A stretch of DNA of 64,000 nt from Nocardioides panacisoli (lineage in GTDB: Bacteria; Actinomycetota; Actinomycetes; Propionibacteriales; Nocardioidaceae), in contig NZ_CP080409.1 of assembly GCF_019448235.1 (NCBI RefSeq), forward strand, positions 2,728,001 to 2,792,000, in the 5' to 3' direction. A program made the translations under genes and the position numbers. Position 1 is the stretch's first letter, and every line of letters begins with the position of its first letter. The notes beneath the pieces were generated by a model. The model had not been told where the DNA came from and did no database searches. It was given only the letters and a program-made list of their open reading frames with translations. Shown piece by piece: positions 52,479 to 60,244 of the stretch.

Positions 52479-53648
52479 GTGACCGCGCTCGAGGAGCTGC
52501 TGGCCCGGGTGTGCTCGACCCACCGCCTCCCGGGCGCCGTCGCGCTGGTGGCCCGGGGCGAGGACGTCGAGGTGGCCACTGCGGGCGTGCGCACCCTCGG
52601 GGGACCCCCGATGACACGGGACACCCTCTTCCGGCTCGCCTCGCTCACCAAGCCGGTCCTCGCGGCGGCGACGATGGTCTTGGTCGACCGCGGGCACCTC
52701 CACCTCGACGATCCGGTGGATCCGCTGCTGCCGGAGCTCACCACGCCGATGGTGCTGCGCGATGCGGGCGGCCCCGTCGAGGACCCAGCGAACCTCGAGC
52801 CGGCCGAGCGAGCGATCACGCTGCGTGACCTCCTCACCTTCCGCTCCGGCCATGGCTTCCCCGAGCGGTTCGACCTGCCGATCGTCGCGCGGTTGGTCGA
52901 CCAGCTCGGCCAGGGGCCACCCCGGCCGGCGACGATGCCCGACCCCGACGAGTGGATGCGCCGGCTCGCGGACGTTCCACTGCTGCACCAGCCCGGTCAG
53001 GGCTGGACCTACAACACCGGCGCCGACATCCTCGGCGTCCTGCTCGCCCGCGCCTGCGACGCCACCCTGGGCGACGTCCTCGCCGAGACGGTGCTCGATC
53101 CGTGCGGCATGACCGACACCGGCTTCGCCACCTCGGCCACCGACCGACTCGCGACGTACTACGAGCGCGACGAGGACGGGACGCCCCGGGTCGTCGACCC
53201 TCCCGAGGGGCAGTGGGCCGTTCCGCCCCGCTTCCCCTCCGGTGCCGGCGGGCTGGTGTCGACGGCCGACGACTGGTGGTCCTTCGGCCGGATGGTGCTG
53301 GCCGACGGCGAGCACCGACGCGCCGGTCGCTCCACGCGGGTGTTGTCGCCGGAGTCGGTGCGGTTGATGACCACGAGCCACGTCGACGGCGGCCCGCGGC
53401 ACCTGTTCCTCGACGGCCAGGGCTGGGGGTTCGGCGGAGGGGTCGACATCCGGCCCACACGGCCGTTCCAGGTCGCCGGTCGCTACGGCTGGATCGGTGG
53501 CACCGGCACTGCCGGCTACGTCATCCCCGCCACCGACACCGTCGTCGTGTGGCTCAGCCAGGTCGAACTCGGCGCACCCGACGACGCCGCCGCGATGACC
53601 GAGGTGCTGACCCACGCCGCTCGAGGGAACGCCGCCGGCAGGCATTGA
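52479..53648 (+). CDS. Serine hydrolase, beta-lactamase/class C PBP-like
   Basis: This 389-aa protein has the serine-type nucleophile motif SLTK (in FRLASLTKPVLAAATMVLVDRG), then YNT (WTYNTGADILG) as the Tyr-x-Asn motif and GGTGTAG near the C-terminus in place of HxG/KTG. It belongs to the esterase/beta-lactamase class C group, whose members hydrolyse esters or D-amino-acid peptides. No signal peptide is visible, so it is probably cytosolic. GTG at 52479 is the best start; GTG at 52470 is also possible. Confidence 0.87.
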   Translation: MTALEELLARVCSTHRLPGAVALVARGEDVEVATAGVRTLGGPPMTRDTLFRLASLTKPVLAAATMVLVDRGHLHLDDPVDPLLPELTTPMVLRDAGGPVEDPANLEPAERAITLRDLLTFRSGHGFPERFDLPIVARLVDQLGQGPPRPATMPDPDEWMRRLADVPLLHQPGQGWTYNTGADILGVLLARACDATLGDVLAETVLDPCGMTDTGFATSATDRLATYYERDEDGTPRVVDPPEGQWAVPPRFPSGAGGLVSTADDWWSFGRMVLADGEHRRAGRSTRVLSPESVRLMTTSHVDGGPRHLFLDGQGWGFGGGVDIRPTRPFQVAGRYGWIGGTGTAGYVIPATDTVVVWLSQVELGAPDDAAAMTEVLTHAARGNAAGRH

Positions 53649-53676
53649 CAGGCAAGTGCTCACTTGCATGTAATGG
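53645..53676 (+). promoter_or_regulatory. Promoter and ArsR-type operator of the arsR-VOC operon
   Basis: A -35 TTGACA (53645-53650) and a -10 near TGTAAT (53669-53674) flank the perfect inverted repeat GCAAGTG-CT-CACTTGC (53652-53667). An ArsR-type repressor bound between the two elements would block transcription. Confidence 0.7.
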
Positions 53677-53680
53677 ATTC

Positions 53681-53977
53681 GTGAGCGCTGAGCCCGACCC
53701 GTTCCGGGCCATCGCCGACCCGACGAGGCGACTGATCCTCGACGAGCTGACCGAGTCCGACGGACAGACGCTCTTCGAGATCTGCAGTCGGCTGACCATG
53801 AGGCACGGCCTCACCTCGTCGCGCCAAGCGGTGTCCCAACACCTCGCCGTGCTCGAACAGTCGGGCCTGGTGCACACGCAGCGCCGGGGCCGCTACAAGC
53901 TCCACCACATCGACCCGGGCCCGCTGCGCGCGATCGTGCAGCGATGGCTCACCACCGGAGAGGAACCGCCACCGTGA
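53681..53977 (+). CDS. ArsR-family transcriptional regulator
   Basis: This 98-aa winged-helix protein reads DPFRAIADPTRRLILDELTES, SSRQAVSQHLAVLEQSGLVHTQRRGRYKLHHI. It lacks the metal-binding ELCVCDL cysteines, so it belongs to the non-metal ArsR group often paired with small enzymes. GTG at 53681 follows the palindromic operator, which indicates autoregulation. The stop overlaps the VOC gene start. Confidence 0.9.
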   Translation: MSAEPDPFRAIADPTRRLILDELTESDGQTLFEICSRLTMRHGLTSSRQAVSQHLAVLEQSGLVHTQRRGRYKLHHIDPGPLRAIVQRWLTTGEEPPP

Positions 53978-54363
53978 TCCGCATCAACCTCACCAGCATC
54001 CACGTCGACGACCAGGCCAAGGCGCTCGCCTTCTACACCGACACGCTCGGCTTCTCGAAGAAGACCGACGAGCCGGTCGGCGACGCCCGCTGGCTCACCG
54101 TGGTCTCGCCCGCGGACCCCGACGGCGTCGAGCTGCTGCTGGAGCCCAACGAGCATCCGGCAGCACGTGCCTACCAGGAGGCGCTGACCGCCGACGGCAT
54201 CCCCGCCGCGCAGTTCGCCGTCGACGACGTCCACGCCGAGGTCGACCGACTCAAGGCCCTGGGGGTCGAGTTCAGCCAGGACGCGACCGACCTCGGCCCC
54301 GTCGTCACCGCCGTGCTCGACGACACCTGCGGCAACCTGGTGCAGCTCGCCGCGCTCACGTGA
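53974..54363 (+). CDS. VOC-family protein (glyoxalase/bleomycin-resistance-like)
   Basis: This 129-aa protein has a VOC fold: INLTSIHVDDQAKALAFYTDTLGFSKKTDE, then DPDGVELLLEPNEHPAARAYQ and GPVVTAVLDDTCGNLVQLAAL. The paired beta-alpha-beta-beta-beta units and metal-ligand His/Glu pattern are typical. It is translationally coupled to arsR (GTGA) and thus induced when the repressor leaves the operator. Substrate unknown; drug sequestration or small-molecule isomerisation are family roles. Confidence 0.87.
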   Translation: MIRINLTSIHVDDQAKALAFYTDTLGFSKKTDEPVGDARWLTVVSPADPDGVELLLEPNEHPAARAYQEALTADGIPAAQFAVDDVHAEVDRLKALGVEFSQDATDLGPVVTAVLDDTCGNLVQLAALT

Positions 54364-54469
54364 CCCACCGCCGTCGGCGGACGTACCGACCGGCCCCACC
54401 GGCCGGTGCGCCGAGCAGGGACACGCCGACGGATCCGTCGTTCGGTACGTCGCCGTGCGGCGCGGTCGC

Positions 54470-54862
54470 TCAGGCCGGGGTCGGCGTGGCGACGACCTCC
54501 GCGCGATAGCCCTCGATGAGGTCCATGAACTCGCGCCGCTCCGCGTCGGGGACGCCGAGGAAGTTCAGTGTCGCGTCGATCTCGGTGACGACGGCGTCGA
54601 AGTCGTGGCTGGCGATGGCCAGGTCCCGGTGGGCGGCGCCCATGTCCAGTCCCGGGTAGCAGGCCGGACCACCGGTGGCCTGGATCGACCACGCGGTCAC
54701 CAGGAACTTGTACCCCGGCGCATTGGTGGGGTCGCCGTGGTGGGCGTGCACGGCCGGGTTGGCGTTCACCGCGGCGTTGGCGAAGAGCCGGTCCACCAGC
54801 ACGTCCACGGCCCCGGCGATGCCGTAGGTGCCGCCCAGTCGTTCGTACAACGAGGTGCTCAT
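54470..54862 (-). CDS. Group I truncated haemoglobin
   Basis: This 130-aa haem protein starts SLYERLGGTYGIAGAVDVLVDRL, the typical TrHb1 N-terminus. YKFLVTAWSIQATGGPACYPGLDMGAAHRDLAI carries the distal and proximal regions, with His in GAAHRDL as the proximal ligand. SHDFDAVVTEIDATLNFLGVP follows. TrHb1 proteins detoxify nitric oxide or bind oxygen. It is divergent from the OhrR-like regulator with a repeat-rich gap between. ATG at 54862 is chosen from homology. Confidence 0.9.
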   Translation of the reverse strand: MSTSLYERLGGTYGIAGAVDVLVDRLFANAAVNANPAVHAHHGDPTNAPGYKFLVTAWSIQATGGPACYPGLDMGAAHRDLAIASHDFDAVVTEIDATLNFLGVPDAERREFMDLIEGYRAEVVATPTPA

Positions 54863-54924
54863 CGTCGACCTCCTCGATCCGATGTGACCCACCTCACTCT
54901 CCGCCTCTCGGCGGGCAAGGTCAA

Positions 54925-54960
54925 TAGCGCACGATCGAATAGTGCGCGATCTGATCGTGC
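54925..54960. promoter_or_regulatory. Putative OhrR-type operator
   Basis: Direct repeats ATAGCGCACGATC (54925-) and ATAGTGCGCGATC (54938-) overlap an inverted repeat, GCACGATC (54929-54936) with GATCGTGC (54953-54960). It lies between the truncated haemoglobin and marR/ohrR genes. Confidence 0.5.
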
Positions 54961-54977
54961 CCGAGTCCACGGCCTCC

Positions 54978-54983
54978 TAGGAT
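54978..54983 (+). promoter_or_regulatory. -10 element of the OhrR-like gene, leaderless start
   Basis: TAGGAT lies 6 bases before the ATG at 54990. Confidence 0.55.
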
Positions 54984-54989
54984 GTCCCC

Positions 54990-55466
54990 ATGACGAGCGA
55001 CGACGCAGCAGGCCCGCGGCTCGACGACCAGCTCTGCTTCGCCATCTACGGCGCCTCCCAGGCGATGACCGCGGCGTACCGCGACGGCCTCGCCGCGCAC
55101 GGACTCACCTACACCCAGTACGTCGCCCTGCTTGCGCTGTGGGAGGACGACGTCGTCTCGATGCGGGACCTCTGCGCCCGGCTGCACCTGGACAGCGCCA
55201 CCCTCTCGCCACTGCTCAAGCGCCTGGAGGCCCGCGGGCTGGTGACGCGCGAGCGCGCCGCCGCCGACGAGCGCACCGTCCTGGTCTCCTGCACCGCGCA
55301 GGGCCGCGCGCTCCGCGAGCCCGTGGCCGCGGTCCAGGCCGGGGTCGAGGCGGACACCGGCCTCACCGGCGCCGAGCTCGCCGAGCTGCGGGAGGAGCTG
55401 CACGCGGTGGCCCACCGGCTGCGGGAGTCACGGCGGTCGCGGACCGCCTCCGGCGAGGTCGGCTGA
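54990..55466 (+). CDS. OhrR-like MarR-family regulator
   Basis: This 158-aa winged-helix regulator begins LDDQLCFAIYGASQAMTAAY, and GLTYTQYVALLALWEDD follows. The LCFAxY cysteine (about residue 16) is the peroxide-sensing cysteine of OhrR, and the Tyr residues that support it are also present. Recognition helix SATLSPLLKRLEARGLVTRER and wing RTVLVSCTAQGRAL complete the fold. It probably represses itself and the divergent haemoglobin gene until organic peroxide or another oxidant modifies the cysteine. No ohr gene is nearby. Confidence 0.87.
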   Translation: MTSDDAAGPRLDDQLCFAIYGASQAMTAAYRDGLAAHGLTYTQYVALLALWEDDVVSMRDLCARLHLDSATLSPLLKRLEARGLVTRERAAADERTVLVSCTAQGRALREPVAAVQAGVEADTGLTGAELAELREELHAVAHRLRESRRSRTASGEVG

Positions 55467-55544
55467 GCCGCGCCGGCCGCGTTCGTTGGGGGGAGACAAC
55501 GTGGGGACCACCGGCTACTGTCACCGGAGGAGGAGGTGAGAGTT

Positions 55545-56597
55545 GTGTGGCCGCCGGTGCTCCACGGCGGGCCCGTCAAGGCGCTCGCTCGGGTGGGTCT
55601 GACCAACCGGGAACGACAAGTCCTGCGACTGGTTGTCGAAGGGTGTGGCAACCAGCAGATCGCAGAGCGCCTGACCATCTCCAAGCGCACCGTCGAGACC
55701 CACGTCTCCACGCTGCTGCGCAAGTACGGCGTCGACGACCGCCGTACGCTCACCGCCGCACTCGGACCGGCGACCTTCCGGGCCAGTCTCTCGCACGAGC
55801 TGCGTGCCAGCGACGGTTCGGTGGAGACCCAGAGCCGCGTCGCCCACCTCGTCGGGCGCCACCTGGCGGTCCACCGGTCCTACTACCAGGAGTTCGACCA
55901 CGAGGCCGACGTCACCATCATCCACCGCGACTACGCCGACGGCGTGAAGCCGATCGCGGGGGCCTACACGCTGTCGCACTACGTCGGTGAGCCGGTCGCA
56001 CAGGCCATGCGCACCGGCGAGCCGCTCGTGGTGTCCGACTCGAGTGCGCTCGTCCCGAAGATCGCGACGGCGTGGCACTCGCTGTCGATCCGCGCCGCGA
56101 TGATGGCGCCCAACCTCCGCGACGGCGCGTGCGTCGCTGGACTCGCGGTCACCAGCACCAGCCCCCGCGAGTGGACCATGGACGACGTCACGCTGCTGGT
56201 CGAGACCGCCGAGCGCACCTGGGACCGGGTCGAGCGCATCCGGCTCGAGGCCGAGTTGGGCGAGGTCGGCCGCTCCTTCCGGGCGCTGGCGGATGCCGTG
56301 CCGTGCTTGGTCTGGCAGACCGATGCCGGCGGAGCCGTGGTCTTCGGCAGCCGAGCGTTGCTGGACTTCACCGGCCTGACGCCGGAGACCGTGAGGACCG
56401 TCGACTGGCGAAAGATCGCACGGCCCACCCCCGGCGCTCCCGACCCCGCCGAGCACCTCCGCGACGACACGTGGCAGGGACGACTGGAGCTCCGGCGCCA
56501 TGACGGGACGTGGCAGCAGTTCGACGCCGGCGTGAGTCCGCGACGCGACGATGTCGGCGCGCAGGTCGGGCACCTCTGGGTGGTTCATCGGTCCTGA
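55545..56597 (+). CDS. Regulator with N-terminal LuxR helix-turn-helix, GAF-like and PAS domains
   Basis: This 350-aa protein has the LuxR DNA-binding domain at its start: GLTNRERQVLRLVVEGCGNQQIAERLTISKRTVETHVSTLLRKYGV (about 15-60). A GAF-like sensor (about 90-230) and a PAS domain (about 235-345, RSFRALADAVPCLVWQTDAGGAVVFGSRALLDFTGLTPE) follow. LuxR-type domains are normally C-terminal, so the order is inverted. GTG at 55545 is preferred because GGAGGAGGTGAG lies just before it. Ligand and targets unknown. Confidence 0.8.
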   Translation: MWPPVLHGGPVKALARVGLTNRERQVLRLVVEGCGNQQIAERLTISKRTVETHVSTLLRKYGVDDRRTLTAALGPATFRASLSHELRASDGSVETQSRVAHLVGRHLAVHRSYYQEFDHEADVTIIHRDYADGVKPIAGAYTLSHYVGEPVAQAMRTGEPLVVSDSSALVPKIATAWHSLSIRAAMMAPNLRDGACVAGLAVTSTSPREWTMDDVTLLVETAERTWDRVERIRLEAELGEVGRSFRALADAVPCLVWQTDAGGAVVFGSRALLDFTGLTPETVRTVDWRKIARPTPGAPDPAEHLRDDTWQGRLELRRHDGTWQQFDAGVSPRRDDVGAQVGHLWVVHRS

Positions 56598-56613
56598 GGC
56601 CGGCGCCGGGATT

Positions 56614-56707
56614 CTCCGTACGGCGTACGGAGTCGGGTGGAGGAGAGTTCGGGGAGGATGTCAGCGCGGCGACCGGTACCCCTAACTGGGGGGTGGGTAC
56701 CGGTCGC
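56614..56707. terminator. Two hairpins between convergent genes
   Basis: CTCCGTAC-GGC-GTACGGAG (56614-56632) and GCGACCGGTACCC/GGGTACCGGTCGC (56669-56681 with 56695-56707) form stable stems between the LuxR-type and methyltransferase genes and can stop transcription from both sides. Confidence 0.7.
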
Positions 56708-56716
56708 CGAGTGCGT

Positions 56717-57382
56717 TCACCGGTCGGCGCGGCGTCCTGCTCCCCAGTAGAACGGACCGTTGGTCTGCTCCACCCGGACGTCCCAGCCGAGGTCGGCCAG
56801 CTGCCGGGACAGTGCCGCCGGCTCGTGCGGCACCTTCACCGCGCGGTACGCCGTCCCGTCGCGCAACCGTCGTCGGATCGTGGTCGACTCCTCGCCCTGG
56901 ACCAGCTCGTCGGGGGTGCGGTAGGCGTCGTCGACGAACAGCACCCGACCACCGGGGACCAGCGCGTCGGCCACCCGCGACCAGAAGTCGGCGAACCGCT
57001 CGCGCGGCACGTGGGAGAGCCAGAAGCCGAAGAACACCACGTCGTACCGCCGGTCGGGGCGCCACGTGAAGAGGTCGTCGCGCTGGAACCGCACGGCCGT
57101 CGTCCCGGGGACCGACGCGGCCAGCTCCAGCATCCGCGGCGAGGAGTCGACGGCGGTCACGGTGCTCGCGTGGCGCAGCAGGTGGGGCGTCCACGTGCCC
57201 GGCCCGCAGGCGAGCTCGAGCACGTCGCCGGCGGGTGCGAAGGCGTCGATCGCGGCCACCAGCTCGTCGCCTGCCTGCTCGCTCCCCGGGATCGCCCCGT
57301 CGAGGTAGTGCGCGGCGAGCGCGTCGTAGTAGGCCCGCTGCTCGGCGAGCAGGTCGTCGCTCGCCTCGTCCCGAGGAGTCAT
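56717..57382 (-). CDS. SAM-dependent class I methyltransferase
   Basis: This 221-aa protein has the SAM-binding motif DVLELACGPGTWTPHLLRHA (about 53-72), the acidic strand STVTAVDSSPRMLELA, and VVFFGFWLSHVPRERFADFW, then LVPGGRVLFVDDAY. This is the standard class I fold. The methyl acceptor is unknown. ATG at 57382 lies 7 bases after a minus-strand -10 TAGCCT. It is divergent from the amine-oxidase-like gene and the two share a 49-bp promoter region. Confidence 0.88.
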   Translation of the reverse strand: MTPRDEASDDLLAEQRAYYDALAAHYLDGAIPGSEQAGDELVAAIDAFAPAGDVLELACGPGTWTPHLLRHASTVTAVDSSPRMLELAASVPGTTAVRFQRDDLFTWRPDRRYDVVFFGFWLSHVPRERFADFWSRVADALVPGGRVLFVDDAYRTPDELVQGEESTTIRRRLRDGTAYRAVKVPHEPAALSRQLADLGWDVRVEQTNGPFYWGAGRRADR

Positions 57383-57431
57383 CGCCGCAAGGCTACGCCC
57401 GGGCTCCGGCCGCTCGGGTAGGTTCGACGCC
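57383..57431. promoter_or_regulatory. Divergent leaderless promoters
   Basis: Minus-strand TAGCCT (57390-57395) and plus-strand TAGGTT (57419-57424) sit 7 bases from the starts of the flanking divergent genes, in only 49 bp. Confidence 0.55.
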
Positions 57432-58679
57432 GTGGCTCTCCCCAACACCGCCGACGTCGTCGTGGTCGGCGCCGGGCTGGCCGGGCTCGCGGCCGCCACC
57501 CGGCTCCAGCAGGCCGGCATCGAGACCGTCCTGGTCGAGCAGTCCGACGGCGTGGGCGGCCGGGTCCGCACCGACGTCGTGGACGGCTACCGGCTCGACC
57601 GCGGCTTCCAGCTGCTCAACCCCGCCTACCCGGAGGCGCAGGCGCTGCTGGACCTCGACGCCCTCGTCCTGCAGTCCTTCGACGCCGGTCTCGTCGTGGC
57701 GTCCGGCGACGATCGGCATCTGTTGGGGGATCCGCGCCGGCTGCCGCGGTCGCTGCCGGCCGACCTCACCGCACCGGTGGGCACGCTGCGCCAGAAGCTC
57801 GCCCTGCTGCGGTGGCTCGGACCGGTCGGACTCGGTCCCGCCTCCCGCGTCCGCGCCGCCGCGGACCGCCCGTTCGTCGACGAGCTGCGGGCGCGGGGGC
57901 TCGACGGCGACCTGACCGACCGCGCCCTGCGACCCTTCCTCTCCGGCGTCCTCGCCGAGGAGGAGCTGCAGTCCTCGCAGCGGATGGTGTCGCTGCTGCT
58001 GCGGGCCTTCGTCCGCGGCACCCCCGCGGTGCCGTCGCAGGGCATGCAGGCGATGCCGGACCAGCTCGCCGCGAAGCTGGCCCCCGACACGCTCCACCTC
58101 GGCGTACGCGTCACCGGCCTGACCGGCGGCGGCGTCGACACCGACCAGGGGTCGATCCGCGCCCGGGCGGTCGTCTCCGCCGTCGACGGCGTGGCGGCCA
58201 CCGACCTCGGCGCACCCGGATCGGCGATGCGCGCACTCACGACCTGGTGGTACGCCGCCGAGGAGGCCCCGCACTCCTCCGCCCTGCTCCACGTCGACGG
58301 CGACCGCGACGGTCCGCTGGCCAACACCGTCGTGGTCAGCAACGCCGCCCCGACCTACGCCCCCGTCGGCAGGGCGCTGGTCGCCGCCACCGCCGTCGGC
58401 ACCCACCCCGAGGCCACCGCCGAGGCCGAGGCCCGCGCCCAGGCCGCCCGCCTGCTCGGCGACGACCCCACGCGCTGGGAGCTGCTGCGCAGCGACGTCA
58501 TCACCCACGCCCTGCCCACGCACCCGGCCGGGCAGTCGCTGCGCCAACCCGTCGCCCTGGGGGACGGGCGGTTCGTGTGCGGGGACCACCGCGACACCCC
58601 CTCGATCCAGGGCGCCCTGGTGTCTGGCCGGCGTACCGCCGACGCCGTACGCCGCGCGCTCGGCCGCACGGCCACCTGA
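57432..58679 (+). CDS. FAD-dependent oxidoreductase (amine oxidase/protoporphyrinogen oxidase-like)
   Basis: This 415-aa flavoprotein has VVVVGAGLAGLAAATRLQQAGIETVLVEQSDGVGGRVRTDVVDGYRLDRGFQLLN at the N-terminus, the classical FAD dinucleotide fold followed by the GGR motif of the amine-oxidase superfamily. The C-terminus has RFVCGDHRDTPSIQGALVSGRRTADAV, closing the FAD site. Relatives include phytoene desaturase-like and protoporphyrinogen oxidase-like enzymes. Substrate not determined. Divergent methyltransferase may act in the same pathway (inference). Confidence 0.88.
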   Translation: MALPNTADVVVVGAGLAGLAAATRLQQAGIETVLVEQSDGVGGRVRTDVVDGYRLDRGFQLLNPAYPEAQALLDLDALVLQSFDAGLVVASGDDRHLLGDPRRLPRSLPADLTAPVGTLRQKLALLRWLGPVGLGPASRVRAAADRPFVDELRARGLDGDLTDRALRPFLSGVLAEEELQSSQRMVSLLLRAFVRGTPAVPSQGMQAMPDQLAAKLAPDTLHLGVRVTGLTGGGVDTDQGSIRARAVVSAVDGVAATDLGAPGSAMRALTTWWYAAEEAPHSSALLHVDGDRDGPLANTVVVSNAAPTYAPVGRALVAATAVGTHPEATAEAEARAQAARLLGDDPTRWELLRSDVITHALPTHPAGQSLRQPVALGDGRFVCGDHRDTPSIQGALVSGRRTADAVRRALGRTAT

Positions 58680-58700
58680 CGCCCTCGCAGGGACGTCGGT

Positions 58701-59348
58701 TCACGGTCGGTGGGCAGCGACGAACAGGTCGACCGCGCGACGCACGTGCTCGGTCCGCGCAGCGGCGGCGGGGAGGGCCTCCGCCCCGTGGAACATCGCC
58801 TCGTTGATCGGTCCACCCATCACCAGCCAGTTGAGGAAGCCGGCGGAGGTCGGGGCGTCCGGCACCGCGAGGAGGCCGCGCCGGTCGAGGTCGGCGAGGT
58901 GCGTGGCGAGGGACTCGATCGCCCGAGACGGGCCGTGGTGCGCGAGGGCGTGCGCGAGGTCGGGGAACCGGTGGGCCTCGCCGATCACCAGGCGCCGCAG
59001 CTGCACGATCCGCGGCGTCAGGACCGCGGCGAGCTGCCGGTCCAGCAGGGCGGTCAGGGCCGGGGGCACGTCTGCTGCGGACGTGACCTCCAGGCGCTCG
59101 GCGTCGACCCGATCGCCGGTCTCGGTGGTCATCGTCGTGACCAGCTCGAGGAACAACCCCTGCTTGCTGCCGAAGTAGGCGTAGACCGTCTGCTTCGCCA
59201 CGCCTGAGCGCTCGGCGATGTCGTCGATGGTGACGGCCCCGTAGTCGCCCCCGAGGAATGCCTCCTCCGCGGCGGCGAGCACGGCCTCGCGCTTGCGGCG
59301 AGAGGTGGGGCGCGATGGTGCCGCAGCGGGGACGGGTTGACGCGTCAT
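58701..59348 (-). CDS. TetR-family transcriptional regulator
   Basis: This 215-aa protein has the TetR helix-turn-helix (RREAVLAAAEEAF-like start, VTIDDIAERSGVAKQTVYAYFGSKQGLFLELV) and a C-terminal TetR_C-type helical domain (AIESLATHLADLDRRGLLAVPD, then FLNWLVMGGPINEAMF). It is divergent from the alpha/beta hydrolase gene with a palindrome between, so it probably represses that gene and itself. Confidence 0.9.
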   Translation of the reverse strand: MTRQPVPAAAPSRPTSRRKREAVLAAAEEAFLGGDYGAVTIDDIAERSGVAKQTVYAYFGSKQGLFLELVTTMTTETGDRVDAERLEVTSAADVPPALTALLDRQLAAVLTPRIVQLRRLVIGEAHRFPDLAHALAHHGPSRAIESLATHLADLDRRGLLAVPDAPTSAGFLNWLVMGGPINEAMFHGAEALPAAAARTEHVRRAVDLFVAAHRP

Positions 59349-59355
59349 ACCGCCC

Positions 59356-59383
59356 AGTCTAGATTGTTCCTAGTTTCCAGACT
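59356..59383. promoter_or_regulatory. Putative TetR operator
   Basis: Imperfect 28-bp palindrome with arms AGTCTAGATTG and CtTTcCAGACT-like, that is GTCTAGATTG against the complement GTCTGGAAAC. It sits midway between the divergent tetR and hydrolase genes and is clearly AT-richer than its surroundings. Confidence 0.6.
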
Positions 59384-59406
59384 CTTCGGTCCAAAAAGGA
59401 GCTGTC

Positions 59407-60222
59407 GTGCCCCGATCCCACCGCGACGTCCCCGCCCATGCAGCGTCCGCGGACGGCACGCTGCTGGCCCACGAGATCGTGGGGGAGGGGCCGCCCCTGG
59501 TCCACGTCACCGGTGCCATCTGCTCGCGGCGCTTCCCACCGGTCGTCAAGGACGTCGCCACCTTCGCGACGGCGTTCCGGGTGGTCACCTACGACCGCCG
59601 CGGTCGCGGAGACTCCGGGGACACCGCGCCGTGGTCGGTCGAGCGGGAGGTCGAGGACATCGAGGCGATGATCGATGCCGTCGGCGGCACCGCCTACCTG
59701 CACGGCCACTCCTCGGGCGCCGTCCTCGCGCTGCACGCCGCCGCCCGGTTGGGGGACAAGGTCCGCGGCGTGGTGCTCTACGACGCCCCGTGGGCCGGCG
59801 ACGCCGCCCAGCGCGCGGAGTACGCCGTCCTGTGCGACCGCGTGGAGGCGCTCCTGGACCGGGGTCGCCACGCCGCGGCGCTGCGGTGCTTCCTGGTCGG
59901 GATCGGCATGCCGCGCGCCTTCGTCGCGCTGTTGCCGTTGATGCCCGGGTGGCGCCGGATGCGGGCCCTGGCGCCGACGCTGCGCTACGACATGGCGCTC
60001 ACCGCCGACCTGCCGCCCGTCGACGTGGCCTCCTCGGTCCGGGTGCCGGTGCACGTCGTGGTCGGTGAGCGCAGCCCGGCCGAGCTCCACACGGTCGCCG
60101 CGACGCTGACGTCGGCGATCCCGGACGCCACCACCGCCGTGCTGCCGGGCCAGGACCACCTGGTCGATGCGAAGGTGCTCCTCCCCGAGCTGGTGGAGCG
60201 GTTCCGCGACCCGGTCGAGTGA
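59407..60222 (+). CDS. Alpha/beta-hydrolase
   Basis: This 271-aa protein has VTYDRRGRGDSGDTAPW, the nucleophile elbow HGHSSGA (Ser in GHSSG, about residue 100), a late Asp region and PGQDHLVDAKVLLPELVERF with the catalytic His. It is a typical small-molecule hydrolase related to haloperoxidase/esterase groups. AAAAAGGAG precedes the GTG start. The divergent TetR and its operator suggest induction by a substrate-like compound. Confidence 0.88.
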   Translation: MPRSHRDVPAHAASADGTLLAHEIVGEGPPLVHVTGAICSRRFPPVVKDVATFATAFRVVTYDRRGRGDSGDTAPWSVEREVEDIEAMIDAVGGTAYLHGHSSGAVLALHAAARLGDKVRGVVLYDAPWAGDAAQRAEYAVLCDRVEALLDRGRHAAALRCFLVGIGMPRAFVALLPLMPGWRRMRALAPTLRYDMALTADLPPVDVASSVRVPVHVVVGERSPAELHTVAATLTSAIPDATTAVLPGQDHLVDAKVLLPELVERFRDPVE

Positions 60223-60244
60223 GCGACTCCGGCACCGGGCCGGT

